Shown: positions 1 through 7,541 of the stretch, in pieces
Layout of the letters: each line of letters begins with the position of its first letter
Numbering within the stretch: the first letter of the stretch is position 1
Assembly (NCBI GenBank): GCA_015060405.1
Contig: SUYN01000002.1
Location: 124,001-188,000 of the forward strand
Length of the DNA stretch: 64,000 nt
Direction of reading: 5' to 3'
Source of the DNA: Bacteroidales bacterium
Lineage (GTDB): Bacteria; Bacteroidota; Bacteroidia; Bacteroidales; UBA932
Notes under the pieces: model-generated
Seen by the model: the letters and a program-made list of their open reading frames with translations, nothing else
What the model was told of the DNA's origin: nothing
Databases searched by the model: none
Made by a program: the position numbers and the translations under genes

Positions 1-1818
1 ATCAAGGAATGTCAGGCCAACATAAAGAAACGTTTCGGAATCGAGTTCGACATAGAGAAGATTCCGATCGATGACAAGGAGACATATGCCCTTTACAGCC
101 GCGGAGACACCACGAGCGTGTTCCAGTTCGAAAGTCCCGGCATGAAGGAATGGCTCATCAAGCTCCAGCCGAACCGTTTCGAGGACCTCATTGCGATGAA
201 CGCCCTCTACCGTCCGGGTCCTATGGACTATATTCATGACTTCGTCGAGCGTAAGCAGGGACGCCAGGCCATCGTATATGACCTCCCTCAGATGGAGGAA
301 ATCCTTCAGGACACCTATGGCATCACTGTGTATCAGGAGCAGGTCATGCTTCTGTCTCGTAAGCTTGCCGACTTCACAAGAGGTCAGGCGGACACACTGC
401 GTAAGGCGATGGGTAAGAAGCTGAAGGATGTCCTGGACAGCCTCAAGGGCCTCTTCATCGAAGGAGGAACGAAGAACGGGCACCCTCAGGAGATGCTTGA
501 AAAGATCTGGGCAGACTGGGAAAAGTTCGCATCCTATGCCTTCAACAAGTCCCACGCGACCTGCTATGCATGGGTAAGCTACCAGACCGGATGGCTCAAG
601 GCACACTATCCTGCAGAATTCCAGGCAGCCAACCTCACAAAGAATCTCTCCAACATGGAAGAGATCAAGAAGATCATGGATGACTGCAAGAAAAACGGTC
701 TGAAGGTGCTCAATCCGGACATCAACGAGTCGGATTCAAGGTTTACCGTAAACAAGAACGGAGAGATCCGCTTCGGACTCGGCGGCATCAAGGGATTCGG
801 TGACAACATCGTGCGCGCAATACTCGCGGAACGCGAAGAAAACGGCCTTTTCAAGGATATATATGACTTCGTGGAGCGTATGTCCGGAATGGTCAACAGA
901 AAGGCGTTTGAGTCACTTCTGCACGCCGGAGCGTTTGACAGTTTCGGCATATGCAGAAAGCAGTTCATGCTGCCGGGCAAGAATGGCGACACCTTCCTTG
1001 ACACCCTGATCAGATACGGAGAACTTTATAAGAAGGACTGCGAGGAAAGCTCTATATCCCTGTTCGGTGAAGTGGAGGAAATGAAGCCTGAAAGGCCTGA
1101 GATCCCGGAAATGACGGGAGATGAGGACGTATTGGAAAAACTGAAATATGAGAAGGAACTGGTGGGAATGTACCTTTCTTCGCATCCGCTGGACCAGTAC
1201 GCCTTCGAACTGGAGAACTTCACCACATGCCAGGTGGGTGAAATAGACAGCATAGTGTCCGACTGCGAGGCCAGGAAGACCAAGATGAAGGTCAATGTAG
1301 CCGGCTTCGTCACAAGTTGCCAGCAGATGACCACCAAGACTGGAAGACCATGGTCCAAGACAGTCATCGAAGACTACGGCGGAAGCTACGAACTCGCCCT
1401 CTTCGGCAAGGACCACGAGAACTTCATGAGCTACATGCAGGTGAACAACGCCATATTCATCGAAGGAGAAATAGATGAGAAATTCTACCTCAAGCCGGAA
1501 GAAAGGGCCCAGGGCAAGACATCTCCATATGCCTTCAAGGTGAAGAAGGTCGTCCTGCTCGGAAATGTCGTGGACACCTACATCAAGGGATTCTCGATCA
1601 GCATCTCCACCCCGATGCTCTCCCCGGAATTCCGTGAACAGCTGGTCAAGCTCATCAAGAAGAACAAAGGTAACGTCCCTCTCACGATGTTCCTCTACGA
1701 CCCGGAAAACAAGTGGAACATAGAATTCCTCTCCCGAAAATTCCGCGTCGCAGTCACCTCCCCATTCATCGAAGACCTGACCCGGATGCAGATAAAATAC
1801 AACGTGTCCAGGAAATAA
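1..1818 (+). CDS. dnaE: DNA polymerase III subunit alpha, C-terminal half (partial)
   Basis: Replicative C-family DNA polymerase catalytic subunit. The frame is open from base 1, so the start lies outside the window and about 605 residues are visible. FQFESPGM, NALYRPGPMDYIHDF and FNKSHATCYAW are hallmark stretches of the DnaE palm/fingers region. A helix-hairpin-helix-rich region follows, then an OB-fold domain at about visible residues 430-510 (VNVAGFVTSC to YELALFGKDHENF), and a short C-terminal tail. The first ATG-like codon inside the frame is internal and not a start. The stop is followed within a few bases by a repeated hairpin element and by the tail of a convergent FISUMP lipoprotein gene. 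Identification is secure; only the N-terminal PHP/palm part is missing. Confidence 0.97.
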   Translation: MKECQANIKKRFGIEFDIEKIPIDDKETYALYSRGDTTSVFQFESPGMKEWLIKLQPNRFEDLIAMNALYRPGPMDYIHDFVERKQGRQAIVYDLPQMEEILQDTYGITVYQEQVMLLSRKLADFTRGQADTLRKAMGKKLKDVLDSLKGLFIEGGTKNGHPQEMLEKIWADWEKFASYAFNKSHATCYAWVSYQTGWLKAHYPAEFQAANLTKNLSNMEEIKKIMDDCKKNGLKVLNPDINESDSRFTVNKNGEIRFGLGGIKGFGDNIVRAILAEREENGLFKDIYDFVERMSGMVNRKAFESLLHAGAFDSFGICRKQFMLPGKNGDTFLDTLIRYGELYKKDCEESSISLFGEVEEMKPERPEIPEMTGDEDVLEKLKYEKELVGMYLSSHPLDQYAFELENFTTCQVGEIDSIVSDCEARKTKMKVNVAGFVTSCQQMTTKTGRPWSKTVIEDYGGSYELALFGKDHENFMSYMQVNNAIFIEGEIDEKFYLKPEERAQGKTSPYAFKVKKVVLLGNVVDTYIKGFSISISTPMLSPEFREQLVKLIKKNKGNVPLTMFLYDPENKWNIEFLSRKFRVAVTSPFIEDLTRMQIKYNVSRK

Positions 1819-1825
1819 CCGAGGT

Positions 1826-1956
1826 CTCGGGCACCCTTGCTTTCGCCAGAAAGAATCCTGAAGCAAAAGACACTGACATACAGCACCTTATGAAGAATCA
1901 CCTGCTCCAAATGCCGCAGGTGATTTTTCATAATACGATAGTATAGAGGAACTTAG
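1826..1956 (-). repeat. Hairpin repeat element, copy 1
   Basis: One of three related elements. Read on the minus strand it has CTAAGTTCC (the TAA is the stop codon of the FISUMP gene), about 15 bases of spacer, an 18-bp stem around AATCACCTGC/GCAGGTGATT with loop GGCATTTGGA (arms 1888-1905 and 1916-1933), then about 65 bases also conserved in copy 2 (GGTGCTGTATGTCAG to AGCAAGGGTG). It fills the whole gap between the convergent dnaE and FISUMP genes. A bidirectional terminator role is possible, but conserved loop and flanks are not expected of a simple terminator. Confidence 0.8.
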
Positions 1957-4814
1957 TCGGTTACTTGGAGGCAACGGACTGAGAAGCCGAACGCCCGATC
2001 GTAGTAGTACGCCGCGACTTTGCCACTGCCGCTGAAGTACAGGCAGTATGCGCAGAAGTAGTCAGGAGTAACTGACCAATAGCGGCCGTCGTAGCCGACA
2101 TTGAGAAATGCCCCATCGCTGTAGGCGCGATAACCCGAAGCAGGATACCAGATGGTTGAGGCACTGCCGAAATCACCAGAAAAGTTCATTCCTTTGTTTG
2201 TGCTGTCATAACTCCTGTTGTAAGACGAATAAGAACCCTTCGCTGTTGCCCACACACCGTTGTTTCCTCCATCTGGAACACGCCAACCGACTGGACATGG
2301 ATCATATATCGTCTTCTCCGACTGCCATAATGTGTTGTCACGAGAAGAATAATGCCAATCCCAATCTGAGGAAGAACCTGCTTTCACAAAAGTCGTCGGA
2401 TGAGAAGTAACAAAATCTACTGTACCTGTCGAAGAATCTGAAGATACGGCAGACGGCCAAGTAATCGTTGATTGGGCATATACTTCGCTGCTGATAGAAG
2501 AAGAACCCAAGAACGGGTCCTTACGGCCCCACTGATAAAGAAGTCCCAAAGCACCTACATCACCCGGAGTGGCACTTGTTGCGCCTAAATTGCGGTCCAT
2601 CATAGTACCTGCGTTGTTGTTATATATCTGTCCCTCAGGCTCGTCCGTCAACCAGATATGCCACGACCAAAGAATCGTGCCATTTGCATCCTTAGCTGCG
2701 ATTACAGCGTTGCCTTCACGATAAGGATCGGGAACTTCAAAGACTATCATATCACCCTCAACTGATACAGAAGACACCAATGAACCTACCACAGGAGTCT
2801 CAGATGTGCCATAAGACTCCCATAAAACCTCAGCTGAAGAAACACTTCCTACTGACTCTGAGCTATTGCCCCTTACAGAATCAAATGCATAGGTGCCGGA
2901 TTCTGATATTATAAAGCAATTTGAGGCTTCCATGACTTCAAGTGGAGACTCACCGGTTGTCCTGAACTCATGCTGGTCCCCATAAGAGGTACCCATCAGG
3001 TTTGTCGCATAAGCACGGACATAATAGGTACGGCCTGGTGTAAGATCGGTAAGATAGCTTGTGAAAGAATCTACTCCGTTGCCGTCTTCAGTCTTGAAGG
3101 AATCCTCAACCGTAGGATTCTTGCTTCTGCTCCATACAACTCCCTTTGCAATTATATCACCACCGCCATCATCAACGATGACACCACCGCTGACTGCACT
3201 GTTGTCAGTGATATCGGTCACACCAACTGTAGTGACTGTCGGAAGAGGGATTTCTATCATGAAGCTCATCGTCTCGCCATAAGAAGTACCTCTGGCATTG
3301 ATGGCATAGGCACGGAATGAATAGGTATGGTTAGGGACTATATCAGTGATGACAGCTGTGAATTCTCCCGTGGTACCATCTGATTGTATTTTATAGTCAG
3401 ATGTCGTTGGAGTACCTGTACCCTTCAGCCATACGAAGCCTCTCTCTGTGACTTCATCGCCATTGTCGTCAGTCACATCACCAGAGAGCAGGACGCTTGA
3501 ATCTGTAATTTCGGAAGAACCGACAGTGGTTACAGATGGAGCGGTGCTGACGGTCTTGAAAGAGACAATGACGCTGTAGGACTCGCCTACCGAGTTTTTT
3601 GCAAATGCCTTCACATAATAGTCAGTTCCCACTTCAAGATCAGTTGCAGTGAAAGTAAACGAATCGGAAGTATAGGCCTCACTAATCTTCAGAGCAGTTT
3701 CTAAATCTACAGTCTCTTCTTTGCCGATATAGAATCCGACTTCTGAAACTATATCACCACCATGTCCGGTCACTGCACAGGTGAAGGATGCAGAAGTCAT
3801 CGTAATGTCGCTGACCTTCATCGCAGACAGTGAAGGAAGTCCGGCAATAGTGGTGAAATTGATGATGTCGCCGTAAAATACACCTTGATTATTAACCACA
3901 TATGCCCTATAAGCATATTTCTCATTGGCTTCAAGATCGTTCAAGGATGCCGTGAACTTTCCGACGGTTCCGTCTACCTTCACCTTGTAGGAATCTATCG
4001 TCGGGACACCCTGGCCCGAGAGCCATACGAAACCTCGTTCTGTGATGCCTTCCCCTCGCTGGACCTCACCGGAAAGCAAGGCACTATCAGAGGTGACGTC
4101 CTCGGCCGGATAGGTCAGGACTACTGGCACAGATGGGATCACAAAAGAGACTGGTTCACCATAGGCAATGTAATCATTCTCACTGACATACGGACGGAGA
4201 TAGTACTGGGTTCCATCGGTGAATCCCTCAAGTGGAACAGACAGGATGCCATCTTCCGAAATGACCCCTTCCGCATGAGTTCCGTCTATGGACAAAGATT
4301 CATCCGCACCATAGCATACTCCGACTTCAGTCACATTCACTACGGACAGAATCTCCACAGGTATATTGATTTCCGCAAGTTTAGTCAAGGGATTGTACGA
4401 CACAAGGCTGACCTTTCTGAAAGACACATAATCATCGAGATCACCCATTTCAAAGGTACTGACTTCTGACTTTATCTCCGAACCATGCCCATTGGTCACA
4501 TACGAACATATATAATAGGTCGTGCCATACTTGCGGAAAGGCAGATCGGCTGCGAAGGTGTTGGCATTGAGGATTCCCTCTACTGTCACTGCGTCAGCCA
4601 GATCCTTTGTGGTGCCGACAAGGAAGCCGCAGGCATCCACCAGTTTCTCCGAGCCGGAAGGCACTTTGGAAGTCAGCGAGAACGAAGATTCCGAACAATC
4701 AACCTGAGCAGGCGACGGGACCAGAATCTCCTCCGGAGAGCGTTCTTCCTGAAGACATGAGGATATGGAGAAGAGGGCCATAATGGCCGCAAGGCAGCTG
4801 AAGAGTTTCTTCAT
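1953..4814 (-). CDS. FISUMP-domain surface lipoprotein with fibronectin-like modules and hypervariable tail
   Basis: Predicted cell-surface lipoprotein of 953 residues. A lipoprotein signal ends in SISSC (Cys20). Two diverged N-terminal beta domains (about 20-225) are followed by four modules of about 97 residues resembling fibronectin type III domains, each with a TERGFVW- or SEVGFY-type strand and a YYVRAYATN-type strand (about 226-610). A linker with VLWES and IAAKDANG comes next, then a FISUMP domain (about 700-953) with LLYQWGRKDPF, YDPCPVGWRVPDGG, YWS and GFSVRC. The FISUMP/FGly-like fold is related to the C-type lectin fold used by DGR targets, and the last 48 codons before GFSVRC look hypervariable. 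It lies 46 bases downstream of the EEP gene, probably in one operon. A close mosaic paralogue is at 47.6-51.3 kb. Ligand unknown. Confidence 0.85.
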   Translation of the reverse strand: MKKLFSCLAAIMALFSISSCLQEERSPEEILVPSPAQVDCSESSFSLTSKVPSGSEKLVDACGFLVGTTKDLADAVTVEGILNANTFAADLPFRKYGTTYYICSYVTNGHGSEIKSEVSTFEMGDLDDYVSFRKVSLVSYNPLTKLAEINIPVEILSVVNVTEVGVCYGADESLSIDGTHAEGVISEDGILSVPLEGFTDGTQYYLRPYVSENDYIAYGEPVSFVIPSVPVVLTYPAEDVTSDSALLSGEVQRGEGITERGFVWLSGQGVPTIDSYKVKVDGTVGKFTASLNDLEANEKYAYRAYVVNNQGVFYGDIINFTTIAGLPSLSAMKVSDITMTSASFTCAVTGHGGDIVSEVGFYIGKEETVDLETALKISEAYTSDSFTFTATDLEVGTDYYVKAFAKNSVGESYSVIVSFKTVSTAPSVTTVGSSEITDSSVLLSGDVTDDNGDEVTERGFVWLKGTGTPTTSDYKIQSDGTTGEFTAVITDIVPNHTYSFRAYAINARGTSYGETMSFMIEIPLPTVTTVGVTDITDNSAVSGGVIVDDGGGDIIAKGVVWSRSKNPTVEDSFKTEDGNGVDSFTSYLTDLTPGRTYYVRAYATNLMGTSYGDQHEFRTTGESPLEVMEASNCFIISESGTYAFDSVRGNSSESVGSVSSAEVLWESYGTSETPVVGSLVSSVSVEGDMIVFEVPDPYREGNAVIAAKDANGTILWSWHIWLTDEPEGQIYNNNAGTMMDRNLGATSATPGDVGALGLLYQWGRKDPFLGSSSISSEVYAQSTITWPSAVSSDSSTGTVDFVTSHPTTFVKAGSSSDWDWHYSSRDNTLWQSEKTIYDPCPVGWRVPDGGNNGVWATAKGSYSSYNRSYDSTNKGMNFSGDFGSASTIWYPASGYRAYSDGAFLNVGYDGRYWSVTPDYFCAYCLYFSGSGKVAAYYYDRAFGFSVRCLQVTD
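1989..2132 (-). other. Candidate variable region (DGR-like) in FISUMP tail, copy A
   Basis: This 144-base stretch encodes the segment from YRAYSDG to DRAF just before GFSVRC. Compared with the copy at 52110-52259, the upstream 29 codons have 0 replacements and 4 silent changes, and the 8 codons after it have 0 and 2. Inside, 37 aligned codons have 17 replacements and 1 silent change. Replaced codons here are mostly NNC (TAC, GAC, CGC, TTC, TGC), as expected if AAC template codons were mutated at their adenines. No template repeat or reverse transcriptase is in the window, so the mechanism is inferred. Confidence 0.6.
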
Positions 4815-4860
4815 AGGTTATGCTTGATTATCGATGTCGGTTATTAAGAGATACAAGAAG

Positions 4861-5703
4861 CTAAAATACAAGCACCGCGCAGACAGGATAGTGGTCTGAG
4901 ACGAATTTGCGGTCTGCGTATCTTTTGGTGACGGTCTGGTATTCCGGGTAGGCGCTGAAGCCTGATGCGTAGATATAATCGATCACACCCTTGCCTCTTC
5001 CCCAGCCGTTGAAGGTGTCGTGGCTGTCGGTCTTTTCTGCGACTTTACGGACACTCTGCATCTTTGAGTCGAGTTCCACAAGGTTCGGATTGTCTGGAGT
5101 GATGTTGAAATCTCCGGTCAGGACCATAGGATAGCCTTCAGGATTTATGTCGTCGATCCTGTCCACGATGAGCTTGAGGCCGTTCTTCTGTGCTTCTGAA
5201 CCCTTGTGGTCGAGGTGGGTATTGACGAAATAGAACTTCTTTCCTGTCTTCCTGCACTTCATCAGAGCCCATGTGGCTGTCCTCTTGCATGCGGCATCCC
5301 AGCCCATAGAAGGCTCCTCCGGAGTTTCCGACAGCCAGAATGTGCCCCACTTGATTATGGAGACGGTCTTCTTGTTCCAGAAGATGGACATGTGTTCACC
5401 TTCCTTCTTGCCGTTTTCCCTTCCCACTCCCACAGACTTATAATCTGTGAAGTTCTCCTGGATGAAGTTTATCTGATAGTCCAGAGCCTCCTGCACACCG
5501 AAGACATCGGGCTTCTGGTCCTCTATCATCTCTGCTGTGGCAGCATAGCGCATATGCCATGAATTCGTACCGTCATTTGCGGAACCGAGACGGATGTTGT
5601 AGGACATTACCTTGAGGTTGTCATCTGCAGTCTTTTCTTCAGCACGTGCAGCCACCGAAAGCATCAGGACAGCCGCTGCCAGCATAAACGACATCTTCTT
5701 CAT
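4861..5703 (-). CDS. Secreted endonuclease/exonuclease/phosphatase (EEP) family protein
   Basis: A 280-residue protein with a cleavable signal peptide (to about Ala21). It has the EEP order of motifs: SYNIRLG (strand 1 Asn), GVQEA (catalytic Glu), NTHLDH, LTGDFNITP (Asp/Asn), DYIYASG and a C-terminal SDHYPV (Asp-His). These residues build the Mg-dependent phosphodiesterase/phosphatase site shared with DNase I and inositol phosphatases. Export suggests an extracytoplasmic nuclease or phosphodiesterase; the substrate cannot be told from sequence. It is transcribed divergently from the ThiL-like gene and runs into the FISUMP lipoprotein gene 46 bases downstream. Confidence 0.88.
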   Translation of the reverse strand: MKKMSFMLAAAVLMLSVAARAEEKTADDNLKVMSYNIRLGSANDGTNSWHMRYAATAEMIEDQKPDVFGVQEALDYQINFIQENFTDYKSVGVGRENGKKEGEHMSIFWNKKTVSIIKWGTFWLSETPEEPSMGWDAACKRTATWALMKCRKTGKKFYFVNTHLDHKGSEAQKNGLKLIVDRIDDINPEGYPMVLTGDFNITPDNPNLVELDSKMQSVRKVAEKTDSHDTFNGWGRGKGVIDYIYASGFSAYPEYQTVTKRYADRKFVSDHYPVCAVLVF

Positions 5704-5737
5704 GAGATTGTGTGATTTTAGAATATTGTTATCTCTG

Positions 5738-5765
5738 CAAAATTAAGAAAGTTATTGTATTTTTG
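5738..5765. promoter_or_regulatory. Divergent promoter pair for the EEP and ThiL-like genes
   Basis: The 91-base gap holds a Bacteroidota -7 box on each strand: TAATTTTG on the minus strand (5738-5745) facing the EEP gene, and TATTTTTG on the plus strand (5758-5765) about 30 bases before the ThiL-like ATG. The -33 elements are weak. The boxes are so close that the two promoters probably interfere with one another. Confidence 0.55.
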
Positions 5766-5794
5766 CACAAATACGGATTCTAAATCATTTCAAC

Positions 5795-6796
5795 ATGGCA
5801 GAAGAAACATTCTCAGACCTCGGAAGAGTCGAGGCTATCGCAAAATTATACGAAGGTACCCCTTACAGACCGTTCCAGAGCAGCTGGTTCGAAACCGAAT
5901 CAAAATGCTATGTGACTTCACAGTCGCGCACCTTCATGGAAGGAATAGACTTTGACCTCGTATATTTCCCGCTCAAGCATCTCGGCTATAAATGCGTCAC
6001 AGCAGTGACGGGAGAACTGTATGCAGAGTTTTCACATCCCCGCACCATGGATGTAAGGCTGGGAATCTCTTCAAAACTTGATTTCAAGCACATCAGAGAG
6101 GTGTGGGAAGGAATTGTAACCGCCGCCAGGGAACATGGATATAAAAAAGTGTCGCTCGACCTTCTGCCGTCTCCTAACGGACTGGCAGTCATGGTTTCCT
6201 GCACAGGAGAGACCTCACTTCTGATGGCAAAACGCCGTCCGGCAGCCAAAAGCATGGACCTGATCTGCGTTTCGGACAACCTTGGTGCAGCCTACATGGG
6301 CTTCCAGGTGCTCGAAAGAGAGAAAAGGGCATTTGAAAAGAGCGGAGACGCAAAGGCTCAGCCTAAGCTTGACGACTACAGGAACCTCGTGGGAGCCTAC
6401 CTCAAACCTCAGATCAACCCGCAGACGATAAGCCAGCTGGAAGATGCGGAGATCATGCCTTCATACGGCTACCTCGTCACAAGAGGACTTGCAGATGCAG
6501 TAAAACGCCTTGTACGTGACAGCGGATTTGGAGCAAAGATCTATGTGGACAAGCTGCCGTTTGCCGGAAAGACCTTCGACCTGGGCAAGGAAATGAACAT
6601 AGACCCTATCTCAGCCGCCCTCAACGGAGGCGAAGACTACAGGCTTCTCTTCACTATTCCTATCGGAAAACACGAAAAGTTCCGCCACGATTTCCAGACA
6701 TTCGATATCATCGGCCACCTTGCAAAACCTGAAGTGGGAGCAGTGATAGTGACTCCGGACGGAGTCGAACTCCCTATGAAGGCTCAAGGCTGGTAG
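5795..6796 (+). CDS. ThiL-like protein (PurM/AIR-synthase fold) with degenerate active site
   Basis: A 333-residue protein colinear with Bacteroidota thiamine-monophosphate kinase: FMEGIDFDLVYFPLKHLGYK, ICVSDNLGAAYMGFQVLERE, AALNGGEDYRLLF, IIGHL and a final KAQGW all match the family. The Mg/ATP-binding acidic motifs are gone. Where ThiL has GDDAAV this protein has ESKCYV; the TTD before the EG motif is TSQ; the SD(I/L)YAM site is GELYAE; GGDT is SLDL; and DVSDGL is LVTRGLAD. It is therefore unlikely to phosphorylate thiamine phosphate and may be a binding or regulatory pseudoenzyme. Length and frame are intact, so it is not an ordinary decaying pseudogene. A -7 box lies 30 bases upstream. 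Confidence 0.8.
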   Translation: MAEETFSDLGRVEAIAKLYEGTPYRPFQSSWFETESKCYVTSQSRTFMEGIDFDLVYFPLKHLGYKCVTAVTGELYAEFSHPRTMDVRLGISSKLDFKHIREVWEGIVTAAREHGYKKVSLDLLPSPNGLAVMVSCTGETSLLMAKRRPAAKSMDLICVSDNLGAAYMGFQVLEREKRAFEKSGDAKAQPKLDDYRNLVGAYLKPQINPQTISQLEDAEIMPSYGYLVTRGLADAVKRLVRDSGFGAKIYVDKLPFAGKTFDLGKEMNIDPISAALNGGEDYRLLFTIPIGKHEKFRHDFQTFDIIGHLAKPEVGAVIVTPDGVELPMKAQGW

Positions 6797-6831
6797 TACC
6801 CTTTGAAGGGGAATTTCCGGCGGGTCAGAAG

Positions 6832-6925
6832 GCTATTTTTATAAAATATTATGATTTTTGTAATAAATTTATTGTTTTTCGTAAAATAGTTTATTACATT
6901 CGCAACATAATCTTATAAAAATAGC
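6832..6925. repeat. 94-base AT-rich imperfect inverted repeat upstream of the flotillin pair
   Basis: Arms 6832-6867 and 6890-6925 each start or end with a perfect 13-base repeat (GCTATTTTTATAA / TTATAAAAATAGC) and meet in a second perfect 9-base repeat (TGTAATAAA / TTTATTACA) around a 22-base centre. About 26 of 36 arm positions pair. It fills nearly the whole gap between the ThiL-like stop and the NfeD-like start. It could be a terminator/leader structure, an operator or a small MITE-like insertion. Confidence 0.7.
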
Positions 6926-6931
6926 TTTACT

Positions 6932-7528
6932 ATGACTGAATGGTGGACCTCACTTGACATTTTCATGAAGATTCTCTGGTGCATCGCCATTGCATCTTCA
7001 CTCATTTTCATCATTGAAACTGTTCTGACATTTATCGGAGCAGATGTCGAAATGGATATGGACACCGATTTCGACATTGCAGACGGAGGCTTCGAAGGCG
7101 ATCCGTCAATGAATCTCTACACCTTCCGCAATCTGGTCAACTTCCTTCTGGGAATGAGCTGGACGGCAATCCTGCTGAAAGACTCGATAGCATCAAAGGC
7201 ACTCCTCATGCTGATAGCCTTCGCTGTCGGCGCCCTGCTTGTGTTCGCTGTGATGATGCTCTTCAAAGGACTCAGCAAGATGCAGCAGAGCGGAAACATA
7301 GATGTGTATAAATCCGCTGCAGGATGCAATGGAAAGGTCTATCTTACCGTTCCTGCGGAAAGGAAGGGAACAGGAAAGGTGCAGATCAGCATCAACAATT
7401 CCATAAGGGAATATGACGCCCTCACAGACTCTGAAGATGACCTTAAGACAGGAACGTCCATCCGGGTAGTGGAAGTACTTGACACTACAACCCTTCTGGT
7501 CGAAGAAATGAATTCACTTATAATCTAA
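6932..7528 (+). CDS. NfeD-like membrane protein, flotillin partner
   Basis: A 198-residue protein with an N-terminal membrane segment (about 12-34), an acidic loop (DVEMDMDTDFDIAD), two further hydrophobic segments (about 65-80 and 88-110) and a C-terminal soluble beta domain (about 125-198; AGCNGKVYLTVPAERKG to VVEVLDTTTLLVEE) typical of the NfeD/YuaF OB fold. Proteins of this type are encoded next to flotillins and act with them in membrane microdomains. The flotillin gene follows after 13 bases, so the pair is co-transcribed. The short NfeD has no protease domain. The gene is preceded by a long inverted repeat that may control it. Confidence 0.8.
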   Translation: MTEWWTSLDIFMKILWCIAIASSLIFIIETVLTFIGADVEMDMDTDFDIADGGFEGDPSMNLYTFRNLVNFLLGMSWTAILLKDSIASKALLMLIAFAVGALLVFAVMMLFKGLSKMQQSGNIDVYKSAAGCNGKVYLTVPAERKGTGKVQISINNSIREYDALTDSEDDLKTGTSIRVVEVLDTTTLLVEEMNSLII

Positions 7529-7541
7529 ACAATCCCCTACT

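Noticed and set aside
913..1866. Long minus-strand open frame opposite dnaE
   Set aside because: It is the shadow of dnaE, with no family resemblance and unlikely His/Val-rich composition.
5704..5794. Riboswitch (TPP) before the ThiL-like gene
   Set aside because: The 91-base gap is filled by two promoters and lacks the CUGAGA-type TPP core.
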